Shown here: positions 25,540 through 33,825 of the stretch, piece by piece
Numbering within the stretch: the stretch's first letter is position 1
Layout of the letters: every line of letters starts with the position of its first letter
Assembly (NCBI GenBank): GCA_035656495.1
Contig: DASRSL010000135.1
Span: 1-64,000, forward strand
Length of the DNA: 64,000 nt
Reading direction: 5' to 3'
Origin: Roseiarcus sp035656495
Lineage (GTDB): Bacteria > Pseudomonadota > Alphaproteobacteria > Rhizobiales > Beijerinckiaceae
Translations under genes and position numbers: made by a program
The notes under the pieces: generated by a model
Database searches by the model: none
The model's input: only the letters and a program-made list of their open reading frames with translations
What the model was told of the DNA's origin: nothing

Positions 25540-26430
25540 GTGGAGCGAAAAAAGGCGTCCGACTTCCCCCAGGATCTGCTCGACCTCTTCGACGCCTATG
25601 TGCATGGAGGAATCGACCGGCGCGCGTTCCTTCGACGGGCCGAAAGATTTGTCCGCGGGGGCGTGAGCGCGGCGGCGCTGTTCGAGATGCTAAGGCCCGA
25701 CTACGGCCTCGCAATACAGGTTTCCCGGAATGATGCGCGAATTCGAGCAACGATTGAAACCGTCTCGTCCCCGCAGGGAAACGGCGCCATCAAGGGCTAT
25801 CTTGTCCGGCCCGCCAATGCCGGCAAGTTGCACGGCGTGCTCGTGATTCATGAGAACCGCGGCCTCAATCCCTACATCGAAGACGTGGCGCGGCGCCTCG
25901 CCATCGCCGACTTCATCGCCTTTGCCCCCGACGGCCTGACCTCCGTCGGCGGCTATCCCGGCGACGACGAGAAGGGGCTTGCGCTCTTTCGGGAAGTGGA
26001 CCCCGGGAAGATGCAGGAGGACTTCCTGGCCGCGGCGGTATGGCTGAAATCTCGCGCGGATTCGACCGGGAAGCTGGGCGCGGTCGGCTTCTGCTTCGGC
26101 GGCGGCGCCGTCAATCAGCTCGCGGTCCGCATGGGCGCCGACCTCGCTGCGGCCGTTCCATTCTATGGCGTTCAGCCGTCCGCGGCTGACGCTGCGAAGA
26201 TCAAGGCGCCGGTCAACGCCCAATACGGTGAACTCGATCGGAGGATCACCTCCGGCTGGCCAGCCTTCGACGCCGCGCTCACAGCGGCGGGCGTCCCGCA
26301 TGAGGGCCACATCTACAAAGGCGCTAACCACGGCTTCCACAACGACACGACCCCTCGCTACGATGAGGCGGCCGCTCAGGAAGCGTGGCGACGCACGCTC
26401 GACTGGCTCAACAAATACCTGCGTGTTTGA
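25540..26430 (+). CDS. dienelactone hydrolase family protein
   Basis: 296 residues from the GTG at 25540, which has GGAGG seven bases upstream. The frame is open back to 25336, but that part is unlike the family. An N-terminal leader with RRAFLRRAERFVRGGVSAAA resembles a Tat-type or membrane leader common in this subgroup. The hydrolase fold follows: LHGVLVIHENRGLNPYIEDV, the nucleophile in GAVGFCFGGGAVNQ (Cys in G-F-C-F-G-G), Asp within LDRRITSGW and His in GANHGFHND. It hydrolyses lactones or esters; natural substrate unknown. Confidence 0.88.
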   Translation: MERKKASDFPQDLLDLFDAYVHGGIDRRAFLRRAERFVRGGVSAAALFEMLRPDYGLAIQVSRNDARIRATIETVSSPQGNGAIKGYLVRPANAGKLHGVLVIHENRGLNPYIEDVARRLAIADFIAFAPDGLTSVGGYPGDDEKGLALFREVDPGKMQEDFLAAAVWLKSRADSTGKLGAVGFCFGGGAVNQLAVRMGADLAAAVPFYGVQPSAADAAKIKAPVNAQYGELDRRITSGWPAFDAALTAAGVPHEGHIYKGANHGFHNDTTPRYDEAAAQEAWRRTLDWLNKYLRV

Positions 26431-26487
26431 TCAAGCCTCTTACATTGGTCCCGACTGCGACGACGCTCTCAGCGCGGTCGTCAGGGC

Positions 26488-27459
26488 CTAACGCCGGGTC
26501 CCGGCCTTCTCCCGATGATAGCCCTTCTCGCCGATGGCCTTGGCGAGAGGGCCGCGGATGTCGCCAGCTTCGCGCAAGCGCTCGACGATCGCCGCGAAAT
26601 CCCACTTGGGCCGCCAGCCGAGCTCGGCCCGGGCGAGCCGATTGTCGTAGACACGGTCGATGCTGGCCGCCATCCGCCATCCGCGGCGCGCATATTCTTC
26701 CTCCCAGCCTGCCACCCGCTCGCGCGCGACCGCCGCCGCGTCGGCGCGCAGGCGAGCGGCGTCCTCCGGCCGGAACGGCGTCGTGGCGCTGATGACATAC
26801 TTGCCGAACCCGATCGAAAGCGCGCGTTCGACGGCGAGGAGATGCGCCTCGACCACATCCTCGATGGCGACCCGGCGGTGCAGGAACTCGTTCGTCTTCA
26901 GATTGGCGTCGACGAAGGCCACGCGCGCATCCGGGTCGTCGTCCTCCTCGGGGAAGAAGCGCGAGGTCCTCAAAATGACGCAGGCGAGGCGGTCGTTGCG
27001 CCAGAAAAGCCGGCAGAGATCCTCGGCCGCGGTCTTGGTCGCGCCATAGATGTTCTTCGGAACGGGCGCGACGCTCTCGTCGATCCAGGCGGCGGGCTCT
27101 CCTGCGGGGCGCTTGAGCGCGTCGCCGAAGGCGCTGGTCGTGCTGGTCATGACAAGGCTTTCGACGCCGGCGCGGCAGGCCTCCTCCAGCACGACGAGCG
27201 TGCCGAGCACGTTCGTCTCGACGAATTCCTCGCGCCCGTGGGTCGCGACATGCGGCTTGTGCAGAGTCGCCGCATGGAGAACCGCGCGAACGCCGGCCAT
27301 GCAGCGGGCGACGCAGGCCCGGTCGACGATCGAGCCGGCGACGTCGGTGAACGGCCCCGGAACGACATCGAACCCGAGAGCCTCGCGTCCGCCGTCGCGG
27401 AGCATGCGCATCAGCGCTTCGCCAAGGTGCCCCGAACTTCCGGTGACGAGTATGGTCAA
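26488..27459 (-). CDS. NAD-dependent epimerase/dehydratase (extended SDR)
   Basis: 323 residues from a TTG at 27459 (TILVTGSSGHLGEALMRML); the Rossmann glycine motif begins at once, so earlier in-frame starts are unlikely. The active site Y-x-x-x-K is in PKNIYGATKTAAEDL with the upstream Ser in MTSTTSAFG. The family acts on nucleotide sugars or related carbonyl compounds. Residues around RTSRFFPEEDDDPDARVAFV and the end AELGWRPKWDF are typical. It is divergent from the following permease gene and not in an operon here. Confidence 0.88.
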   Translation of the reverse strand: MTILVTGSSGHLGEALMRMLRDGGREALGFDVVPGPFTDVAGSIVDRACVARCMAGVRAVLHAATLHKPHVATHGREEFVETNVLGTLVVLEEACRAGVESLVMTSTTSAFGDALKRPAGEPAAWIDESVAPVPKNIYGATKTAAEDLCRLFWRNDRLACVILRTSRFFPEEDDDPDARVAFVDANLKTNEFLHRRVAIEDVVEAHLLAVERALSIGFGKYVISATTPFRPEDAARLRADAAAVARERVAGWEEEYARRGWRMAASIDRVYDNRLARAELGWRPKWDFAAIVERLREAGDIRGPLAKAIGEKGYHREKAGTRR

Positions 27460-27535
27460 GGATCCCGCTCCCGGCGACGAAGCCGGCGCATGACCTCGCT
27501 CTCCCGAGTGGCCCGACCGGCGGATCGGGCTTATC

Positions 27536-28936
27536 ATGAGGCGGAGGGCGATAGGAACAGGACGCAAATTGGCGCATTCGCTTGTGGCGCGAGGATTCCC
27601 ACCCCTTTCCGTTCTCCTCGTGGCGCTCTGCCTCGCCGGCTGTTCGCCGGCCCTCGAGACGGATCAGGCCCGGCTCTGTCGCATGGCGCTGCCGGCGCTT
27701 CTGCCGGAGGGCGCGCGGATTGCGATCGATTCCCAGCTTCCCGACCGGGACGGACGGGGGCTCACGGTCGCCTTTTCCGCCGAGGCGCCCGGACAGGAGA
27801 CCGAGCCGCATGTGGCTGCCTGCCGGTTCCGTGAGCCCGGCCGTCCGCGCCAATCGCGCGACCTCGTCTCGCTCGCTCTCGACGGCGCGCCGGTCACCGA
27901 GACGCAGCTCTTCTTTCTCGTCCGCTACTGGCTGGCGACGCCGGAAGGCCGCGCCGCGGACCCTGCCCCGCTCGGCGGCCTCGCAGCAGCGCTCCATTTG
28001 CCGCGAAGCCTCGCCTACGGGCTTCAGATGGCCCTCGACGGCCTGCCCTTGTCGGCGATCTACGCTCTGCTGGCGGCGGCTTATTCGCTCGTCTACGGAC
28101 TGATTGGCCGGATCAATTTCGCCTTCGGCGAGCTCGCCGCCGCCGGCGGCTACGCGGCGGCGATGGCGGCGCTGGCGCTCGCCGGCCTTCCCCCTGCTCC
28201 CTTGCTGGCGGCGGCCTTCGCCCTTGCGGCGGCGGTCGCCTGCGGCTGGGGCTTCGGCTCAGCGCGCGCCGTCTTCATTCCGCTCCGCCGCGCCATGGGC
28301 CAGCAGGCGCTGGTGGCGACGGTCGGCCTCGCCCTTTTCCTGCAGGAGCTGCTGCGCATCGCCCAGGGCGACCGCGCGAGCTGGATGAGCCCGCAGCTAA
28401 ACCAGCCCTTCGCGCTCGCGCGGTCGGGCGACTTCATCGCCGTCGCCACACCGATGACGTTCGTCGCCACGATGACCGCGCTCGCCGTCGGCCTCGGGCT
28501 CGTCCTCATCTTCCGCTGGACGCGGACGGGGCGGGAGTGGCGCGCCTATGCCGACGATCCGCTGGCCGCCGAATTGCTCGGCGTCAGCCCTGTCGCGCTG
28601 ACGGCGCGCGCCTTCGCCCTGTCCGGGGCGCTCGCCGGCCTCGCTGGCGCGATCATGACTTCGGCCTATGGGGCGGTCGGCTACGGATTGTCGGCGACGC
28701 TGACGCTCAAGGCGCTCGCCGCGGCGATCATCGGCGGCATCGGGTCGCTGCCCGGCGCCTTTCTCGGCGGCCTGATCGTCGGGGCGGCCGAAGCCGGCTG
28801 GTCGGCCCTGTTCCCGATCGACGATCGCGACCTCGCCGTCTACGCGCTGCTCATCCTGTTCATCGCCCTGCGTCCTTCCGGGTTGCTCGGGACGCGCGAT
28901 AACCTGACGCACAACCTGTTTCCCCGCCGGCCTTGA
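27536..28936 (+). CDS. orphan LivH-type ABC permease with lipoprotein-like N-terminal extension
   Basis: 466 residues. The first ~155 residues are not permease. They begin with a basic stretch and a lipobox (VLLVALCLAGC, Cys 36), then a small soluble domain rich in acidic and aromatic residues. From about residue 160 it is a LivH-type channel: AAYSLVYGLIGRINFAFGEL, ADDPLAAELLGVSPVALTAR and AAAIIGGIGSLPGAFLGGLI. A normal LivH has about 290 residues. No other importer genes adjoin; it is flanked by an epimerase and an RDD gene. It could work with ATPases encoded elsewhere. The tether-like head might act as a built-in periplasmic domain (inference). Confidence 0.82.
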   Translation: MRRRAIGTGRKLAHSLVARGFPPLSVLLVALCLAGCSPALETDQARLCRMALPALLPEGARIAIDSQLPDRDGRGLTVAFSAEAPGQETEPHVAACRFREPGRPRQSRDLVSLALDGAPVTETQLFFLVRYWLATPEGRAADPAPLGGLAAALHLPRSLAYGLQMALDGLPLSAIYALLAAAYSLVYGLIGRINFAFGELAAAGGYAAAMAALALAGLPPAPLLAAAFALAAAVACGWGFGSARAVFIPLRRAMGQQALVATVGLALFLQELLRIAQGDRASWMSPQLNQPFALARSGDFIAVATPMTFVATMTALAVGLGLVLIFRWTRTGREWRAYADDPLAAELLGVSPVALTARAFALSGALAGLAGAIMTSAYGAVGYGLSATLTLKALAAAIIGGIGSLPGAFLGGLIVGAAEAGWSALFPIDDRDLAVYALLILFIALRPSGLLGTRDNLTHNLFPRRP

Positions 28937-29004
28937 CTTGGCGGGGAAGGCTCCCACATCCTGCGGACGCGGCTTATGGGGGCGGCTGCGCGCGGAGGTC
29001 TCCC

Positions 29005-29451
29005 ATGTCCAATTATTCTGCGGCGTCGCCTGCTTCCCGTTTGCGCGCGGACGCCTTGGCGGGCGTTCGCACGCGCCGCATTGTCGCGGTCTGTTTCGAC
29101 CTCGTGCTCGTCAGCGTCCTGGTCGCGCTCCTCTGGATCGCTTCGATCGTGCTGACCCTCGGTCTCGCGCTTTTCTTCCTGCCTCCCCTCTGGCCAATCG
29201 TCGCCTTCTTCTACAACGGACTTTCAGTGTCCGGCCCGAAGATGGCGACGCCGGGCATGCGGGCGATGGACCTCGAGATGCGCATGCATGAGGACGGCGC
29301 CCGCGTCCCCTTCGTCAACGCCGCGGTGCAGGCGGTGCTGTTCTATGTGAGCTGGTTCTTTCCGCCGATCTTTCTCGTCTCCCTGGTGGATCCGGAGAAA
29401 CGCTGCCTGCACGACATCATCGCGGGCGTCGTGATCGTGCGTCGCCTGTGA
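29005..29451 (+). CDS. RDD family membrane protein
   Basis: 148 residues from the ATG at 29005 with GGAGG at 28994-28998. The RDD hallmarks are TRRIVAVCFDLVLVSVLVAL at the first membrane segment, ATPGMRAMDLEMRM after the second, and KRCLHDIIAGVVIVRR at the end. RDD proteins are small multi-pass inner-membrane proteins of mostly unknown role, some linked to cation exchange. It is 84 bases upstream of bpt on the same strand. Confidence 0.9.
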   Translation: MSNYSAASPASRLRADALAGVRTRRIVAVCFDLVLVSVLVALLWIASIVLTLGLALFFLPPLWPIVAFFYNGLSVSGPKMATPGMRAMDLEMRMHEDGARVPFVNAAVQAVLFYVSWFFPPIFLVSLVDPEKRCLHDIIAGVVIVRRL

Positions 29452-29534
29452 AACCCGGGGCCGCTTCCGCGCATTCCTAGGGGCGCGGGCGGATCGGAGC
29501 GGGCGGGCCGCCTTCGAGGAGAAGGGAGGACAGA

Positions 29535-30272
29535 GTGACGAGGGAAGTGCGCGACGCGCCCCAGTTCTATCTGACCGCGCCCTCGCCCTGCCCCTACCTG
29601 CCTGGCCAGCAGGAACGCAAGATCTTCACCCATCTGGTCGGCAAGCGCGCCGCCTCGCTTAACGACCTCTTGACGCAGACGGGGTTCCGCCGCTCGCAGA
29701 CGATTGCCTACCGGCCAGCCTGCGAGAGCTGCCGCGCCTGCGTGTCGGTTCGCGTGCTGGTCGACGACTTCCGCCCCAACAAGAGCCAGCGCCGCGCCTG
29801 GCGCGCCAACGCCGACCTCGTCGGGACGCCCATCCCGCCCAAGCCGACCAACGAGCATTTCGCCCTGTTCCGCGCCTATCTCGACGCGCGCCATCCCGAA
29901 GGCGGAATGGCGGACATGTCGTCGCTCGACTTCGCCATGATGGTCGAGGACACCCACATCGACACCCAGCTCATCGAGTACCGCGCGGGCTCTCCGAACG
30001 GACAGGGGGTGGGGCCGCTTTACGCCGTCTGCCTGACCGACAGGCTCGCCGACGGCCTGTCGCTCGTTTATTCCTTCTACGCCCCCCACCACCCGCGCCG
30101 CTCGCTCGGCGGCTTCGTCATTCTCGACCACATCGCCAAGGCCCGCGCCCTCGGCCTTCCGCATGTCTATCTCGGCTACTGGGTCGAGGGGTCGAGGAAG
30201 ATGGGCTACAAGGCCGCCTACCTACCCCAGGAGCGCCTCGGCCTGCACGGCTGGATCCGGGTCGAGCGGTAG
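29535..30272 (+). CDS. bpt: aspartate/glutamate leucyltransferase (arginyltransferase-like)
   Basis: 245 residues from a GTG with GGAGGACA upstream. It is an ATE/Bpt-family aminoacyl-tRNA protein transferase that adds Leu to N-terminal Asp or Glu, marking proteins for ClpS/ClpAP degradation (N-degron pathway). Landmarks are FYLTAPSPCPYLPGQQERKI and the cysteine pattern RPACESCRACVSVRV in the N-terminal domain. The GNAT-like part has LVYSFYAPHHPRRSLGGFVI and HVYLGYWVEGSRKMGYKA. Length and motifs are complete. Confidence 0.95.
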   Translation: MTREVRDAPQFYLTAPSPCPYLPGQQERKIFTHLVGKRAASLNDLLTQTGFRRSQTIAYRPACESCRACVSVRVLVDDFRPNKSQRRAWRANADLVGTPIPPKPTNEHFALFRAYLDARHPEGGMADMSSLDFAMMVEDTHIDTQLIEYRAGSPNGQGVGPLYAVCLTDRLADGLSLVYSFYAPHHPRRSLGGFVILDHIAKARALGLPHVYLGYWVEGSRKMGYKAAYLPQERLGLHGWIRVER

Positions 30273-30708
30273 ACGCCCCGACCGCCGCAGAATCTGCTCG
30301 CGAGCGAGCGCTTCCAAAGGCTTGGGCGCCAAAACCTGCAACTTGGCGCTCTTTTTCCGCTCGCCGCCTCGTCGCCAGGTGGCTAACCCGTGAAGAGAGA
30401 CGGGGGCCCTCCAGACTGAGCGGCCGCCGCTGGCCGCGTTCACGAAGACGCTTCCGTACCAGATCTTGGGGGTCCGAGACTTGCAAGGCCATACCATTTT
30501 CGGGCGTGAAATGAATGTTTTCAAGCATTTGCGGCGCCATTCCGAGCCGCCCTGCTTTATCGTCAGTCCCTCCCAAGCTCCATCCTCGCGGCCGAAACGC
30601 CGCAGCCGATCCGCTGCCCTGCTGGCGCCTCGCCCGAGCCCATTCGGATGCGGGCTTCGCAAAGCGAAACGGTTTCAATGGAGCCGAAGGCAAGGCATTC
30701 ATTCCCAT
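30222..30708 (-). pseudogene. possible decayed SOS-controlled gene, unidentified
   Basis: A minus-strand frame starts at 30708 (MGMNALPSAPLKPFRFAKPA) just behind a LexA box. It loses coding character near 30560, where another minus frame takes over (GGSEWRRKCLKTFISRPKMV, APVSLHGLATWRRGG). Together they would give about 160 residues running into the end of bpt. I do not recognise a family. The LexA box and the frame switch suggest a damaged SOS gene, but chance open frames in GC-rich DNA are possible. Confidence 0.3.
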
Positions 30709-30718
30709 GGACGCTTGT

Positions 30719-30733
30719 GAACAAATATAGAAC
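30719..30733 (-). promoter_or_regulatory. LexA box (GAAC-N7-GAAC)
   Basis: The sequence GAACAAATATAGAAC is, on the minus strand, GTTC-N7-GTTC, the alphaproteobacterial LexA recognition pattern. The AT-rich spacer TATATTT could double as a -10 element. It stands 11 bases upstream of the minus-strand ATG at 30708 and about 180 bases upstream of cluster C on the other strand. Confidence 0.6.
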
Positions 30734-30910
30734 ACGATCGCAATTTTGGCAAGGGATTTTTGTATTCTCTCTGGGCTCTCTCCGGCAGACTTGGCCGTTC
30801 CGGCGCGGTCAGAGGCGGAAGCCGGGTCCTTCATTGCAACGTCGAGGCCGAGCTTTTATTTCTGCCTGCCGGCGGTCTGGATGGGGCCGAAAAGACCGAG
30901 CGAGCAGCCC

Positions 30911-31567
30911 ATGTTATTGCAAGTCGCGATTGACAAGCCGGAGCATTTGGGTGTGCTTCCGCTGGTCTGCGGAGTGGCGGATATCGTCGAGATCGGCACT
31001 CCGCTCTTGAAATGCTTCGGTATCGGCGCGATTGCGACAGCCCGTGCGCTCTGCCCGGACACTCCGGTGCTCGCCGACACGAAGACGGTGGATGCCGGCG
31101 ACGTGGAAGCCGAGATGGTTTTTGGGGCGGGCGCGCGGCTGATGACGGTCCTCTCCTCGACCTCGCCCGCCACCCACGCAGCGGTCGACCGCGTCGCGGC
31201 GCGCTTCGGAGCCCTTGTCGTTGTGGACACGATAACGGAATCGGAGCCCGAGCTGCTGCCGACAGACGCGGTCTTTCCACACAGCTTCGCCTATGTCGGC
31301 GTCCATTCCCCGACCGATGCACGGCTCGCCGGCGAGAGTTCGGCCGCCCACATCAAAGCGGTCGGCCAAATGCATCGCCGCGGCTATCGTGTCGCGCTCG
31401 CTGGCGGGTTGGGGCCACTGACACTCGACGCCGTTCTCGAGGCCGAGCCTGAGATTGTCATCGTCGGAAGCGCGATCACGAGCGCCGATGATCCCAAAGG
31501 GGTCGCCAGATGGATAAGGGACCGATTGCGCAATCCGGGCCGTGGATGGCCATCGGACGCGAGATAA
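30911..31567 (+). CDS. hxlA: 3-hexulose-6-phosphate synthase (OMPDC suprafamily)
   Basis: 218 residues from the ATG at 30911. The fold is the orotidine-monophosphate-decarboxylase barrel. The key motif D-x-K-x-x-D is in PVLADTKTVDAGDVEAE, followed by GAGARLMTVLSST, and the phosphate-binding end is VALAGGLGPLTLDAVL with IVIVGSAITSADDP. HPS joins formaldehyde and ribulose 5-phosphate to D-arabino-3-hexulose 6-phosphate, or runs in reverse. The loop normally H-x-G-x-D reads VGVHSPTDARLAG. A keto-gulonate-phosphate-decarboxylase-like role is the main alternative, but the adjacent hexuloisomerase favours HPS. It is the first gene of cluster C. Confidence 0.82.
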   Translation: MLLQVAIDKPEHLGVLPLVCGVADIVEIGTPLLKCFGIGAIATARALCPDTPVLADTKTVDAGDVEAEMVFGAGARLMTVLSSTSPATHAAVDRVAARFGALVVVDTITESEPELLPTDAVFPHSFAYVGVHSPTDARLAGESSAAHIKAVGQMHRRGYRVALAGGLGPLTLDAVLEAEPEIVIVGSAITSADDPKGVARWIRDRLRNPGRGWPSDAR

Positions 31568-32058
31568 CCGAAGTTCTTGAACGGGTGGACGCTCACGCCT
31601 TTCAGCGCGTCGTCGATACGTTCAGGGACCCGTCGCGGCGCTGGTTTTTCTCGGGCCAGGGGCGATCCGGGCTCGTGGCGCAGATGGCGGCCATGCGGTT
31701 CATGCATTTGGGTCGCGCCGCGCATTTCGTCGGGGAAGCGACGGCCCCGGCGGTGCGGGCGGGAGACGGCCTCGCGCTGATATCGGGGTCGGGAGAGACC
31801 GCGGTCGCCGTCCACTTCGCCCGCATTGCCAAGGCCGAGGGGGCGGAACTCGTCCTGATCACGCGCGAGCCGAAAAGCGTCCTTCGGAGCTTGGCGGATT
31901 TGGTGCTCCCGGCGCCCATCAAATCGACTCGGCAGTTCGGAGGCAGCCTGTTCGAGCAGACGAGCCTGATTCTCCTCGACGCGATCGTTCTCGAACTCTC
32001 GCAGGCCATCCCCGACGCACACAGGCGCATGCTCGGTCGCCATACAAACCTGCAATGA
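31510..32058 (+). CDS. hxlB: 6-phospho-3-hexuloisomerase (SIS domain)
   Basis: 182 residues, the usual length. The ATG at 31510 has AAGGGG seven bases upstream and overlaps the hxlA end by 58 bases; a second ATG at 31546 would shorten that. SIS motifs FFSGQGRSGLVAQMAAMRFM, LISGSGETAVAVHFARIAKA and FGGSLFEQTSLILLDAIVLE are characteristic of PHI, which interconverts 3-hexulose 6-phosphate and fructose 6-phosphate. The tight overlaps with hxlA and the kinase gene argue for coordinated synthesis. Confidence 0.85.
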   Translation: MDKGPIAQSGPWMAIGREITEVLERVDAHAFQRVVDTFRDPSRRWFFSGQGRSGLVAQMAAMRFMHLGRAAHFVGEATAPAVRAGDGLALISGSGETAVAVHFARIAKAEGAELVLITREPKSVLRSLADLVLPAPIKSTRQFGGSLFEQTSLILLDAIVLELSQAIPDAHRRMLGRHTNLQ

Positions 32059-33584
32059 CTCCCCCACGAGGAGAGGCGCTCACGACGGCGCCGCAAAAGG
32101 ATCTTCTGCTCGCCATCGACGTGGGGACGGGGAGTGTGCGCGCGGGCCTGTTCACTCTCGCGGGGCAGGCGGTCGGCATCCACGCCCGCGAGCACCATCA
32201 GATCGTGCCTGCCTTCGGGCGCGCCGAGCAACGGCCCGCTGACTGGTGGGAAGGGGCGGTCGCCAGCATTCGAGGCGTCCTCGACGCCGTTGAGGGAGGG
32301 GCCCGGCGAATCCTTGCAATCGCCGCCTGCGGACAAATGCACGGGACTGTCCTGATCGACGCTGCCGGGAAGCTCGTGCTCGATTCGGTTCAGCTCTGGA
32401 ACGACAAACGCGCGACCGAAGAGGTCGCAGCTTTCACCGACGCCAATGACGTAGAGGCGCTCTGGCCGCTAACCGCCAACCCGCCGTCCGTCGCGTGGCC
32501 CGGCTTCAAGCTGCAATGGATCGCCCGTCATCAGCCTGAGGCGCTCGACCGCACCGCCTTTCTCATGATGCCGAAGGACTACGTCAACTTCCGCCTGACC
32601 GACGCGATCGGCATGGACGAATCCGACGCGTCCTGCACGTATCTCTTCGACGGGCGAACCAGCGCCTGGAGCCCCGAACTCGCCGAGCGTCTCGGCGTCG
32701 AGCTTGAACTGCTGCCGCCAGTCCGCGCGGCTCATGCCCTCGTCGGCGTCGTGACCCCGAAGGCCGCCGCCGAAACAGGGCTCCTCGCTGGAACTCCGGT
32801 CGCAGCCGGCACAAGCGACTTCGCAGCGACGCTGCTCGGCTCTGGGGTCTCGGCCAAACACCGCGGGTCCGACATCACCGGAACCTCGACGCTGATCACG
32901 GCCCACGTGTCCGAGCCGCTGCAAGATCCCGTGGTCACGAACTTGCGCACGGCCGACGGCGCCTGGGGCGCCTTCACCATCCTCGACGCCGGTGGCGACG
33001 CAATGCGTTGGGCGCGACGGGCTTTTCACCGCAACGAGATAGGCTATGACGCCATCGTCAAGATGGCGCAGGAGGTCGCCCCGGGCTCGGACCGGCTCCT
33101 CTTCCTCCCCTATCTTAATGGCGAGCGGCTCGGCGGGGCGACCAATGCGCGCGGCGAGTTCTTCGGCCTCGCCAGCGGTCACGACGCGGGCCATCTGCAC
33201 CGAGCCGTGATGGAGGGCGTCGCGTTCGCAGCAAAGCGCAACCTCGCGGTCCTCGAGCGCAAGAGCGGCCGTATCGACGCCATCGTCGCGGCGGCGGGCG
33301 GGGCGCGCGGCCTCTGGCTTGAGATCAAGGCGAGCGTCTACGACCGCCCGCTCCTGGTTCCCGCCCAGACGGAGGCGGGTCTGGCGGGCTGCGCCATGAT
33401 TGCGGCCCGCGCAGGCGAGGCGATCTCCGACTGGGACGAAGCGCGCGCCCGCTTCGTCTCGTTCGCCCACGAGATCGGTCCGAACCCTGCCTGGCGGGAT
33501 CGCTATCTCCGCTACTCTGAGCTCTTCGACCAGCTCTATGACTCGAGTCGCGAGCTTTGGACACGGCTCGACGCGCTCGCCTAG
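32055..33584 (+). CDS. FGGY-family carbohydrate kinase, xylulokinase-like
   Basis: 509 residues; the ATG overlaps the hxlB stop. The N-terminal phosphate loop is LLAIDVGTGSVRAGLFTLAG. The substrate region KDYVNFRLTDAIGMDESDAS holds the catalytic-type Asp. The second ATP loop is PVAAGTSDFAATLLGSGV with ITGTSTLITAHV further on. The C-terminal part carries AAAGGARGLWLEIKASVYDR. FGGY kinases phosphorylate pentuloses, hexuloses or polyols. Beside HPS/PHI, the attractive product is ribulose 5-phosphate (formaldehyde acceptor) or a ketohexose phosphate that PHI can process; this is inference. Confidence 0.9.
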   Translation: MTPPRGEALTTAPQKDLLLAIDVGTGSVRAGLFTLAGQAVGIHAREHHQIVPAFGRAEQRPADWWEGAVASIRGVLDAVEGGARRILAIAACGQMHGTVLIDAAGKLVLDSVQLWNDKRATEEVAAFTDANDVEALWPLTANPPSVAWPGFKLQWIARHQPEALDRTAFLMMPKDYVNFRLTDAIGMDESDASCTYLFDGRTSAWSPELAERLGVELELLPPVRAAHALVGVVTPKAAAETGLLAGTPVAAGTSDFAATLLGSGVSAKHRGSDITGTSTLITAHVSEPLQDPVVTNLRTADGAWGAFTILDAGGDAMRWARRAFHRNEIGYDAIVKMAQEVAPGSDRLLFLPYLNGERLGGATNARGEFFGLASGHDAGHLHRAVMEGVAFAAKRNLAVLERKSGRIDAIVAAAGGARGLWLEIKASVYDRPLLVPAQTEAGLAGCAMIAARAGEAISDWDEARARFVSFAHEIGPNPAWRDRYLRYSELFDQLYDSSRELWTRLDALA

Positions 33585-33825
33585 AGGCATGAAGAGACGG
33601 CGCCGGACGCGAGGCCGCCGGAAATGCGGGGCGCGTCGCGCCTGCCGAACGCCCGCCGCGCTTCTCGTTGACGCGCCGAGCGGCCTCGCTATAGTTTTTG
33701 AGCGATCGCCCAAGTTGATTGACGGCAGGTTCGAAGGCGGTTCCGCTTCCTGCCGACCAGCGCGAGGCGCCGACGCCGCGTCCAGCATGGCGCGTAAGAT
33801 GAACGAGCGCGGGAGGAAACTGAAC

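Noticed and set aside
26408..27997. 529-residue minus frame overlapping the epimerase
   Set aside because: The epimerase is in a different frame with an intact active site; this frame is Arg/Gly-rich shadow.
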